A stretch of DNA of 63,795 nucleotides from an uncultured Ruminococcus sp. Its GTDB lineage: Bacteria > Bacillota > Clostridia > Lachnospirales > Lachnospiraceae. Of this stretch, positions 6,748 to 13,982 are shown in pieces. Within the stretch, counting starts at the first letter, position 1. Each line of letters starts with the position of its first letter. The DNA is taken from contig CAMMBV010000017.1 in the NCBI GenBank assembly GCA_946494335.1, positions 1-63,795 on the forward strand, written 5' to 3'. The translations under genes and the position numbers were made by a program. The notes below the pieces were generated by a model. That model had not been told where the DNA came from, made no database searches, and worked only from the letters and a program-made list of their open reading frames with translations.

Positions 6748-6854
6748 GCTACTATGGTATCATACAAAGATTACAAAATCTATGTCAAAAATGACATTTG
6801 GCCCGGTCAACTTCCTTCTTTGATTTTATTATAATGGCTTTATCAAAGGGAGGA
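6748..6854. repeat. Direct repeat copy B: promoter region driving the ABC operon
   Basis: A near-identical copy of 6020-6126. It retains the plus-strand TATAAT-type box (about 6829-6834) that should drive the ABC genes, the palindrome ATGTCA-AAAA-TGACAT, and an intact minus-strand promoter that now points at the nucleotidyltransferase unit in antisense. Confidence 0.9.
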
Positions 6855-6866
6855 GGACCAAACCAT

Positions 6867-7622
6867 ATGTTGGAAGTGAAAAATTTAAATAAAAGTTATG
6901 TAAATGGCGCCGGTAGGTATCCGGTGCTGAAGGATGTATCGCTCAAGATAAATAAAGGTGAATTCGTGGCGGTGATGGGACCGTCGGGAAGCGGAAAAAC
7001 GACGCTTTTAAACTGCATCTCCTGTTTTATTCCTCATGACAGCGGTTCTGTCCGGCTGGGGGATCTTGAGCTTTCCAATCTGAATGAGCAGAAGCTGGCA
7101 AAGGTAAGAAATCAGAAGCTGGGTTTTGTATTTCAGGATTTTATGCTGCTGGATGGTCTGTCTGTCCGGGAAAATATCTGTCTGCCGCAGATCATTGCAG
7201 GAAAGCCTGTGGCCCAGATGGAGGCAAAGTCTGAGAAATTCTGTCAGATGTTTGGTATCGACAAAATTATGGACAAGTATCCGGCGGAGATTTCCGGCGG
7301 CGAGAAACAGAGGACGGCAGTGGCCCGGGCGCTGATGAATAATCCGTACGTGATTCTGGCGGATGAACCCACCGGAAATCTGGACAGCAAGTCGGCAAAG
7401 GCCGTAATCGATGCTTTTTTGCAGGCGAAAAGACAGGTGGAAGCCACTATATTCATGGTGACTCATGACAGTTATGCCGCTTCTTTCTGTGACAGGGTAA
7501 TTGTGCTGAAGGACGGAAAGATTTACAGGGAAGTGGTGCGAAGGGGAGCAAGAGGGGAGTTTATGAACGAGCTTTTGGATATTCTGCGCAGTCTGGGAGG
7601 TGATGGCGATGACCTTGCATAA
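6867..7622 (+). CDS. ABC transporter ATP-binding protein, Bce/MacB type
   Basis: 251 residues with Walker A GPSGSGKTTLLNC (about residue 38), Q-loop FVFQDFMLL, signature SGGEKQRTAVARAL, Walker B VILADEPTGNLDSKS and a switch His (MVTHDS). It is typical of the ATPase that works with FtsX-like permeases in peptide-antibiotic detoxification and sensing. Start ATG 6867 follows GGGAGGAGG; the longer frame would begin inside the promoter repeat. The stop overlaps the permease start by 14 nt. It probably forms a module with the divergent GHKL/LytTR system; OmpR-type partners are more usual for this transporter class. Confidence 0.88.
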   Translation: MLEVKNLNKSYVNGAGRYPVLKDVSLKINKGEFVAVMGPSGSGKTTLLNCISCFIPHDSGSVRLGDLELSNLNEQKLAKVRNQKLGFVFQDFMLLDGLSVRENICLPQIIAGKPVAQMEAKSEKFCQMFGIDKIMDKYPAEISGGEKQRTAVARALMNNPYVILADEPTGNLDSKSAKAVIDAFLQAKRQVEATIFMVTHDSYAASFCDRVIVLKDGKIYREVVRRGARGEFMNELLDILRSLGGDGDDLA

Positions 7623-9708
7623 AGTGTACAAAAAATTGAGAAAGAGCAGCAGGGGTCAGTATCTGCTTCTGGGATTTTGTATCGGCCTTTCCGTTTTGCT
7701 GCTTACATCCTTTACTTTGATGTATTATGGACCGACGGTACAGGACTTTCTGCCCGAAGGAGGGGATACCAGAAAAATGGCCATGCTTTTGATGGGCGTG
7801 ACGGTGGTGGGCTGTTTTATCTTTACGGTATATGCTTCCGGCCTGTTCTTTCGCCACAAATCCAGAGAGTACGGCGTCATGATGGCTCTGGGACTGAAAA
7901 AGAAAGAGCTGGGGAAGCTTTTGTTTCAGGAGCTGTCCATGGTAACTGCCGTATCATGTCTGGCGGGACTTGTCTGCGCCATTCCTGTTTCCTGGGTGAT
8001 CTGGAAGATATTTGAACTGTTTATCATTTCTAATGATCAGATGATTTACCGTTTTGGACTGGCCGGATTCCTTCCGGGCATTCTGTTCAGTATGCTGCTG
8101 GCGCTGGCTTTGGGCGCTGCGGGGAGACGGTTTATCAGACGTTCAGATATCATGGAAATACTGCGGACACAGCAAAAATCAGAGATGGTCAGGGAGATTC
8201 CCGGGTGGACGCTGCCCCTTGGCGTAATATTGACCGTATCAGGCGTGCTTTTGGGAAGCGGGCTGCCCCAGTTTATCGCCCGCGTGCTGTATATCAGCCT
8301 TCCGGGGATCTTTAATCTGGTTTATCTTGTCAGCGTCTCGGGGATTTATCTGATCCTGCTGTCCATTGTAAGCATGAACCGGGCGAGACGAAACAGAAAG
8401 AAATATTATAAAAATCTGGTATCCATCAGTCTGATGCGTTTTAATGCCAGGGCCGTCACCAGAAACATGTGCGTATCGGTGCTTCTTTTATTTGTGTGCT
8501 GCTTTGCAGCATTTTATGGGATGCAGTATTCGCTGGCGCCGGATATCTTGGATTCGCAGGAAGGCCGGGGGTTTTCCATGCATTACCCACTGGAGGAAAA
8601 ACAGATTGGGAAGGAAGAGATCGGGCGGACGGCCCAAAAGTACGGGTTGGACGTAGAGGATTACTCGGAACATGACGGGACGAATCTGGTGATTTCACGC
8701 CAGGTTCTGGATTTTAATGAGGACGGAACCCGGTATCTTAAGCTGTATAAGGAAAAAGAAAAGACGGCCCTTTTTGTATCCGAGACGGATTACGGCGTAC
8801 TGTCCGGTCAGAAGGTGTCGGTGGAGCCGGGGACGTATCAGACGGTGACCACGACAGATTATCGGGAGTTTTTTGAGTATGTGGACGGTCTGTCGGAGGT
8901 AATGAATCCGGACACAAAAGAATCCTGGCAGCTGACTTTTGGCGGAGTATTGGAATGCGATGTGCTGGCTGCCATGAGCGATCCCTTCGCCTACGTGCTC
9001 AGCGACGAAGATTACCGTAAGATGACGGAGGGAATCGGCTCGGAATATATGGAGCACCTGGTGTTTTTTAATGTGGCGGACATCAATAATTCTTACGATT
9101 TTGCCATGGATTTGCTGAGTCAATATGTGGATCGTGCCACGAACCTTTCCAACCATATGGGATACTGGGATATCTGGGAAGAAAAAATGGCGGTACAGGA
9201 CGGGGAACTTTATGGTTACGGAGAGGCCATTGATATGTCCATGGACAACAATATGCTTCTGGGAGACTGGAAATATGCGCCTGCATTTAATATCATCACC
9301 GTGCAGGACAGGATGCAGCTGATCAGCGTCTACGTGATGCTCAGCCTTTACATCTGCCTGATCTCACTGGCAGCCATAGGCGTAATGGCTTACGTAAGAA
9401 GCGTCTCTGTGGCTTCTGACAACCGGGGACTTTTTGAAAGCCTGAAAAAACTGGGAGCTGACAACAGGTATCAGAGGAAAATTTTGAAAAAGCAGCTGGC
9501 GAAAATATTTCAATATCCGGCAGCGATAGGATGCGGTCTGGGATTTCTGTTTTCCTTTGCCATGGATTTATTCAATGACGGCAGGATTTCCGGGACGGAG
9601 AGGCAGGCGCTATTGATTCTCCTTGGAATCATTCTTATGGTTTGCGTGATTTTGTATGGTGTGTACCGTTATTCCATGAGGAAGGCGGAGCAAATTGCCG
9701 GGATATAA
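7609..9708 (+). CDS. FtsX-like ABC transporter permease (BceB-like)
   Basis: About 699 residues. The N-terminal helix (LLLGFCIGLSVLLLTSFTLMY) and a cluster of helices near residues 55-85, 105-135 and 145-165 contain the FtsX signature REYGVMMALGLKKKEL. A large soluble part (about 300-560) is followed by three C-terminal helices. This layout matches BceB-type permeases, which act on lantibiotics or bacitracin-like compounds and signal to a kinase. ATG 7609 is chosen because GGAGG lies 8 nt upstream; GTG 7600 is in frame. No terminator directly follows; the next 150 nt hold an ammonium-transporter fragment. Confidence 0.83.
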   Translation: MTLHKVYKKLRKSSRGQYLLLGFCIGLSVLLLTSFTLMYYGPTVQDFLPEGGDTRKMAMLLMGVTVVGCFIFTVYASGLFFRHKSREYGVMMALGLKKKELGKLLFQELSMVTAVSCLAGLVCAIPVSWVIWKIFELFIISNDQMIYRFGLAGFLPGILFSMLLALALGAAGRRFIRRSDIMEILRTQQKSEMVREIPGWTLPLGVILTVSGVLLGSGLPQFIARVLYISLPGIFNLVYLVSVSGIYLILLSIVSMNRARRNRKKYYKNLVSISLMRFNARAVTRNMCVSVLLLFVCCFAAFYGMQYSLAPDILDSQEGRGFSMHYPLEEKQIGKEEIGRTAQKYGLDVEDYSEHDGTNLVISRQVLDFNEDGTRYLKLYKEKEKTALFVSETDYGVLSGQKVSVEPGTYQTVTTTDYREFFEYVDGLSEVMNPDTKESWQLTFGGVLECDVLAAMSDPFAYVLSDEDYRKMTEGIGSEYMEHLVFFNVADINNSYDFAMDLLSQYVDRATNLSNHMGYWDIWEEKMAVQDGELYGYGEAIDMSMDNNMLLGDWKYAPAFNIITVQDRMQLISVYVMLSLYICLISLAAIGVMAYVRSVSVASDNRGLFESLKKLGADNRYQRKILKKQLAKIFQYPAAIGCGLGFLFSFAMDLFNDGRISGTERQALLILLGIILMVCVILYGVYRYSMRKAEQIAGI

Positions 9709-9745
9709 AAAATAGCAATTTGCTGAATTTTTGCAAAAAGTCTGC

Positions 9746-9850
9746 AGTCCTATCTGTTACTTTGGAGTGGCGCTGGTGAAGAAGAAACTGAAAATTGATG
9801 ATGTCCCGGATGTCTTTGGGTGCCACGGAATCGGCGGAATCTGGGAATGT
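9746..9850 (+). pseudogene. Ammonium transporter (Amt) fragment
   Basis: A short frame reads ICYFGVALVKKKLKIDDVPD followed by VFGCHGIGGIW, closely matching the region before the last helices of Amt/AmtB channels (the DD-x3-D-x-F-x-x-HG-x-GG-x-W motif with the second pore histidine). Nothing else of the roughly 420-residue channel remains. A terminator follows at 9858-9918, probably its original one. Confidence 0.65.
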
Positions 9851-9857
9851 AAAAACG

Positions 9858-9918
9858 AGACCTCTTCTGTAAAATTCAGGCTTTTCAAGGCTTTGAATCA
9901 AAACAGGGAGGTCTTTTT
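9858..9918 (+). terminator. Terminator before the first palindrome-CTTGT promoter
   Basis: AGACCTC pairs with GAGGTCT, with a smaller ATTCA/TGAAT hairpin in the loop, followed by TTTTT. It insulates operon 1 from upstream transcription. Confidence 0.7.
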
Positions 9919-9937
9919 AACGTTAAATGGATTTTTC

Positions 9938-9981
9938 ATCCCCCTATGGGGCTTGTGAGGGGGGCGGCCCTTTGGTAAAGT
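9938..9981 (+). promoter_or_regulatory. Palindrome-CTTGT promoter, copy 1 (operon 1)
   Basis: ATCCCCCTATGGGGCTTGT at 9938-9956 joins a CCCC-N4-GGGG palindrome to the -35 box TTGTGA (9953-9958). A 17-nt spacer leads to TAAAGT (9976-9981). The same arrangement occurs at 13890 and 22941. The palindrome sits where an activator or an overlapping repressor would bind. Confidence 0.7.
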
Positions 9982-10016
9982 AGAAACGAATAATAAAAAT
10001 AAAAAGGGTTAATTAT

Positions 10017-12470
10017 ATGACAGAATTGTTGAAAGAGATAGAAAATTACTGGAGTACCCGCACAGAAGGGTATTCCGAAGTAAATCAAAAGGAGCTGTCG
10101 GGCATGCAGAAAAAAGCATGGCTGTCGGTGCTTAAGGAGCAGTTTCCGAGAAAAAGGAAGGAAGAGCTGCGGATTCTGGATGTGGGCTGCGGTCCGGGAT
10201 TTTTCCCGCTGATTCTGACTGAGGCCGGGTATTGTGTCACAGCTGTGGATTACACGGAAGGGATGCTGGAAAAAGCCAGAGAAAATGCGGGGGATCTGGC
10301 GGAAAAAATTACGTTTATGAAAATGGACGGTCAGAATCTGACATTTGAACCGGAGTGTTTTGACGTGGTGATTTCCCGCAATCTTACCTGGAATCTGGAA
10401 GATCCGGGACGAGCCTACAGTGAATGGTGTCGGGTATTAAAGCCCGGCGGTGTTCTTTTGAATTTTGACGCCAACTGGTACGGATATCTCTATGATGAAG
10501 AAAAGAGACAGCTTTATGAGCAGGACCGGAAAAATGTGGAAGACAAGCATATGGATGATCACTATCTTTGCACAGATATCGACACCATGGAAAATATTGC
10601 TCTTCAAATGCCATTGTCAAAAACTGCACGTCCCGGCTGGGATCTTCGTGTTTTAAAAGAGATGGATATGGAATCCGTGCAGGCCGATGAAGATATCTGG
10701 AAATGTGTCTGGAGCGAGGAAGAGAAGCTTAATTATGGCTCCACACCCATGTTTATGATTGCGGCAAGAAAGAAACGCAAGGCCAACGGAACCTTTCATC
10801 TTCTGAATATGGAAGCCCAGGCGGGGGAAAGGGTCAGCGGATATCTGGAGCTGGCCGACGGAAAATTCAGGCTGCCCGCCACCATTCTTCATGGCAGCCA
10901 GCCGGGAAAGACGGTTCTGATTATGGCCGGGGTGCATAGCGGTGAGTATGTGGGCATCCAGGCTGCCGTGGAGCTTTCTCAGAATCTCAACCCGGAAAAA
11001 ATCGCCGGAACGGTGATTCTGATAAAGGTGGTCAACCGTCCGGCTTTTGAACATCGGGCCGGAAGTTTGGGCCTGGAAGACAAAAAGAACTTAAACAGGG
11101 AGTTTCCCGGAAATCCCGACGGAACGGAGATGGAACAGCTGGCTTATGCCGTCGCACGCCAGCTGCATCCGGCGGCGGATTTTCTCATTGATCTGCACAG
11201 CGGAGATGATTATGAACGGCTGACGCCTTATGTATATTATGCAGGGAAAGCGTCGCCTGCGGTGGTGGAACAGTCCAGGAAAATGGCGGAGCAGGTGGAC
11301 GTACCTTATATGGTGAAATCCAATGTGGCATCCGGCGGAGCGTATAATTATGCGGCAGCCTGCGGAATTCCCAGTATTCTCATCGAGCGGGGCGGCATGG
11401 GCCAGTGGACCCGGGAGGAGGTCTCCTCCACCAGGCGGGACGTGAGAAATATCCTGTGCCATCTGGGCGTTTATCTGGGTCAGAAGGATTATCGGAAATA
11501 TTATCCTCTGGACGTGACGGATGTTTGTTATCAGATTGCCTGGCATACAGGGCTTTGGTATCCCTTTAAAAATCCCGGAGATATGATTCAGAAGGGCGAG
11601 GTGCTGGGTGAGGTCAGAGATTACAGCGGCAAGGTAATGGAAGTATGCCGGGCGGAGAGCGACGGCGTCATTCTTTATTGTACCGGATCTTTACAGGTAC
11701 TTAAGGACGGTCCCATGATTGCCTACGGCAGGATTGTAAAAAATTATGACGACCGGAAGGTGCGGATCACGAAGTACTGGGGAAAAAGAAGCAGCAGCTT
11801 CCTGGATCAGAGAAGGAAGGAGCTTCACAGTCCTCTGGCTGGTCGGTGGCTGAATGAAATAAAAAAACAGCTTCCCCAAAAGGAAAGGCTGAAAATTTTG
11901 GATGTGGGCTGCGGTGCGGGATTTTTTACCATTTTGCTGGCCCGGGAGGGGCATCAGGTGACGGGAACTGATCTGACGCCCGAGATGGTAGAATATGCCA
12001 GACAGCTGGCAAAAGAAGAAAATGCAGAATGTGAATTTCAGGTGATGGATGCAGAAAATCTGGAATTTGCAGACGCGTCCTTTGACGTGGTCATTTCCCG
12101 AAATCTGACCTGGACCCTTCCCCACGCAGAAGAAGGATACCGGGAGTGGAAACGGGTGCTGAAACCGGGTGGAATTTTGCTGAACTTCGATGCAAATTAC
12201 GGTGCGGACGACTGCGCGGATACCTCCAGTCTTCCCAAAAATCATGCCCATAATACCCTTGGGGATGCCATGATGCGGGAATGTGAAGAAATCAAAAGAC
12301 AGCTGCCCATCAGTTCTTATCAGCGTCCCGCCTGGGATCTGGAGACGCTGGGGCGGGAAGGATTTCAGCAGTTTTCCATTGATCTGGGTGTCAGCAGCCG
12401 TGTCTATGTGGAAAAGGATGAATTTTATAATCCGGTTCCCCTTTTTATGCTGCGGGCGCAGAAACAGTGA
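10017..12470 (+). CDS. Three-domain fusion: methyltransferase / M14 deacylase-peptidase / methyltransferase
   Basis: 817 residues. Domain 1 (1-250) is a class I SAM methyltransferase with motif I ILDVGCGPGFF (53-63). Domain 2 (about 255-575) is an M14 AstE/aspartoacylase-type zinc enzyme with ligands His307 and Glu310 (AGVHSGEYVG) and His394 (DLHSGDD), plus the C-terminal beta domain seen in this group. Domain 3 (about 580-817) is a second methyltransferase with motif ILDVGCGAGFF (627-637). The two methyltransferases share SRNLTW (120-125, 694-699) and LLNFDAN (147-153, 721-727), so they arose by duplication. No secretion signal; cytoplasmic. It heads operon 1 under a palindrome-CTTGT promoter. 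The substrate is unknown; methylation plus removal of an acyl or amino-acid group from a small metabolite is inferred. Confidence 0.85.
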   Translation: MTELLKEIENYWSTRTEGYSEVNQKELSGMQKKAWLSVLKEQFPRKRKEELRILDVGCGPGFFPLILTEAGYCVTAVDYTEGMLEKARENAGDLAEKITFMKMDGQNLTFEPECFDVVISRNLTWNLEDPGRAYSEWCRVLKPGGVLLNFDANWYGYLYDEEKRQLYEQDRKNVEDKHMDDHYLCTDIDTMENIALQMPLSKTARPGWDLRVLKEMDMESVQADEDIWKCVWSEEEKLNYGSTPMFMIAARKKRKANGTFHLLNMEAQAGERVSGYLELADGKFRLPATILHGSQPGKTVLIMAGVHSGEYVGIQAAVELSQNLNPEKIAGTVILIKVVNRPAFEHRAGSLGLEDKKNLNREFPGNPDGTEMEQLAYAVARQLHPAADFLIDLHSGDDYERLTPYVYYAGKASPAVVEQSRKMAEQVDVPYMVKSNVASGGAYNYAAACGIPSILIERGGMGQWTREEVSSTRRDVRNILCHLGVYLGQKDYRKYYPLDVTDVCYQIAWHTGLWYPFKNPGDMIQKGEVLGEVRDYSGKVMEVCRAESDGVILYCTGSLQVLKDGPMIAYGRIVKNYDDRKVRITKYWGKRSSSFLDQRRKELHSPLAGRWLNEIKKQLPQKERLKILDVGCGAGFFTILLAREGHQVTGTDLTPEMVEYARQLAKEENAECEFQVMDAENLEFADASFDVVISRNLTWTLPHAEEGYREWKRVLKPGGILLNFDANYGADDCADTSSLPKNHAHNTLGDAMMRECEEIKRQLPISSYQRPAWDLETLGREGFQQFSIDLGVSSRVYVEKDEFYNPVPLFMLRAQKQ

Positions 12471-12478
12471 GAACGGAC

Positions 12479-12507
12479 TTGAATACTAATCCATAAAATG
12501 ATATAAT
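12479..12507 (+). promoter_or_regulatory. Internal promoter of the RelE/ParE-type module
   Basis: TTGAAT (12479-12484), a 17-nt spacer and TATAAT (12502-12507), followed by GAAAGGAAG ahead of the antitoxin ATG. It gives the toxin-antitoxin pair its own transcription inside operon 1. Confidence 0.7.
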
Positions 12508-12540
12508 TTTTCTACAAATTCATCGAAAGGAAGTGCTTGT

Positions 12541-12813
12541 ATGCCTACAATCGTCCCTGTTTCCGATTTGAGGAACTATGGTAATGTTTTAGAAAAAGTG
12601 TCGGTTGGATCGCCTGTTTATCTGACAAGAAATGGACATGGAGTTTATAGTGTTCGTGACATAGAGGATGAGGAGAACTTCCAGAAAGCAGAGGCTATGA
12701 TTCGCTTGATGTGTGAGCTAAATGCTGGGATACGCTCAGCTGAAGAGGAAGGGTGGATTTCCGAAGAAGATTTTCGAGAACATTTTCGCAACAGAAGGAA
12801 TGAAAGAAGATGA
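12541..12813 (+). CDS. Phd/YefM-type antitoxin
   Basis: 90 residues. The N-terminus (IVPVSDLRNYGNVLEKVSVG followed by SPVYLTRNGHGVYSV) is the Phd/YefM DNA-binding fold: the dimer-forming strand, then the TRNG turn. The charged C-terminus (EEEGWISEEDFREHF) is the flexible toxin-binding tail. It should neutralise the RelE/ParE protein and repress the promoter at 12479. It overlaps the toxin gene by 4 nt (ATGA). The module interrupts the palindrome-controlled operon between the fusion enzyme and the FmdE gene. Confidence 0.85.
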   Translation: MPTIVPVSDLRNYGNVLEKVSVGSPVYLTRNGHGVYSVRDIEDEENFQKAEAMIRLMCELNAGIRSAEEEGWISEEDFREHFRNRRNERR

Positions 12814-13148
12814 GCCATTCAGTACGGTATACTCCTGAAGCCGTGCGAGATATGGAGGCTGTGTGGGATGGCGTGTATGAAGCATCAAAAGAGTATGACA
12901 TCGCAGACCGGTATGTAAAGGAGTTTGCCGATGTCATTGCTGCGAAAAAGAACTTTCCCTTCTCTGGCATCCCTTTAGAGTATCGTGGCCTGTTTACGGG
13001 GTTTTATTCTGTGAATTATAAAAAATATAAAGCGTTCTATCGTGTTCGCGACGGTTACATTGAAGTTGCCAGGATCATTATGACAAAATGCGACTACATG
13101 AAGATACTCTTTGGAGAAACGGAAAGCGGTCAAGAGGATGATTATTAG
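12810..13148 (+). CDS. RelE/ParE-superfamily toxin
   Basis: 112 residues of the RelE/ParE fold: YTPEAVRDMEAVWDGVYEAS (N-terminal helix pair), the strand SGIPLEYRGLFTGFYSVNYK, then KYKAFYRVRDGYIEVARIIM. The RGLFTGFYSVNYKKYKAFYR core fits RelE-like ribonucleases or ParE gyrase inhibitors; which target applies cannot be told. Coupled to its antitoxin by an ATGA overlap. No terminator separates it from the FmdE gene 32 nt downstream. Confidence 0.84.
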   Translation: MSHSVRYTPEAVRDMEAVWDGVYEASKEYDIADRYVKEFADVIAAKKNFPFSGIPLEYRGLFTGFYSVNYKKYKAFYRVRDGYIEVARIIMTKCDYMKILFGETESGQEDDY

Positions 13149-13180
13149 ATGCCGGAAGTTTTGTTAAGGAAGGAAAGACT

Positions 13181-13711
13181 ATGGATAAAAAAGAGCTTTG
13201 GAAGAAATGCGCCGCTTTTCACGGCCATGAATGCGGTGGACTGACGATTGGATACAAGGCATCCTTGTATGCTGCAGAATTGCTGGATCTTACCTTTTCC
13301 AAAGACGAAGAGGTGGTATGTATTTCAGAAAATGACGCCTGCGGTGTAGACGCCATTCAGGTGATATTGGGATGCAGTGTGGGAAAAGGAAATCTTTTGT
13401 TTCACATGACAGGAAAACAGGCATTTTCCTTTTATAACCGTAAGACGGGAAAATCAGTCCGGTTGGTGAACAAAGACAGACCTGCCGGTATGAGCAAAGA
13501 AGAATCCTTCCGGTATCTGCAAAGCCGGGAACCGGAAGAGTTGTTTGACGTAAAAGAGACCGAAATTCCGCTGCCGGAAAAAGCCGGAGTTTTTGACTCC
13601 TACATTTGCGACTGCTGTCATGAGAGAACGGGCGCAAAATGGATTCGTCTGGCAGGAGAAAAAAGATACTGTATCGACTGTTACCGGGAATACGACCGTT
13701 TTCATGTGTGA
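13181..13711 (+). CDS. FmdE-family protein with C-terminal zinc ribbon
   Basis: 176 residues. The N-terminal FmdE domain shows CAAFHGHECGGLTIGYKAS, ENDACGVDAIQVILGCSVGK and NLLFHMTGK; the FHGHxC and CGVDAIQ motifs are diagnostic. The C-terminus (CDCCHERTGAKWIRLAGEKR then YCIDCY) is a DksA-like zinc ribbon with four cysteines in pairs. FmdE was named from a formylmethanofuran dehydrogenase operon; in bacteria it often accompanies metal or molybdate transport genes, and its activity is not established. No methanofuran genes are here. Start ATG 13181 follows GGAAGGAAAG. It ends operon 1 before a terminator. Confidence 0.85.
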   Translation: MDKKELWKKCAAFHGHECGGLTIGYKASLYAAELLDLTFSKDEEVVCISENDACGVDAIQVILGCSVGKGNLLFHMTGKQAFSFYNRKTGKSVRLVNKDRPAGMSKEESFRYLQSREPEELFDVKETEIPLPEKAGVFDSYICDCCHERTGAKWIRLAGEKRYCIDCYREYDRFHV

Positions 13712-13752
13712 GATTCCAGGAAGTAAAAAGAATAAGGAGATAAAGAATGCGG

Positions 13753-13790
13753 CAGCCCCTGATCAAATAAGTCGGGGGCTGATATTTTTT
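13753..13790 (+). terminator. Terminator of operon 1
   Basis: CAGCCCC pairs with GGGGCTG around a loop and is followed by GATATTTTTTCG. Confidence 0.8.
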
Positions 13791-13889
13791 CGTGTTTTTA
13801 TGTCGAAAACATCCCCCGGATATGGATAAAAAGCTAAAATCTATAAGTTTCCTTCTTTATTTTCACGTAAAAAAATTTTTTCTTTTTTT

Positions 13890-13932
13890 AACCCCATGCG
13901 GGGCTTGTAATCAAAAGAAGAGACCGTAAAAT
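13890..13932 (+). promoter_or_regulatory. Palindrome-CTTGT promoter, copy 2 (operon 2)
   Basis: AACCCCATGCGGGGCTTGT at 13890-13908; -35 TTGTAA (13905-13910), a 16-nt spacer, -10 TAAAAT (13927-13932). A small AAACCGG/CCGGTTT leader hairpin follows near 13947, then an AAGGAGATA ribosome site. Confidence 0.72.
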
Positions 13933-13982
13933 AAGGGTAGAAAAAAAACCGGCAATCCCGGTTTAGATGAAGGAGATAACAA

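Noticed and set aside
13181-13711. FmdE protein as part of methanogenesis
   Set aside because: No methanofuran or dehydrogenase genes are present and the context is a bacterial transport locus.
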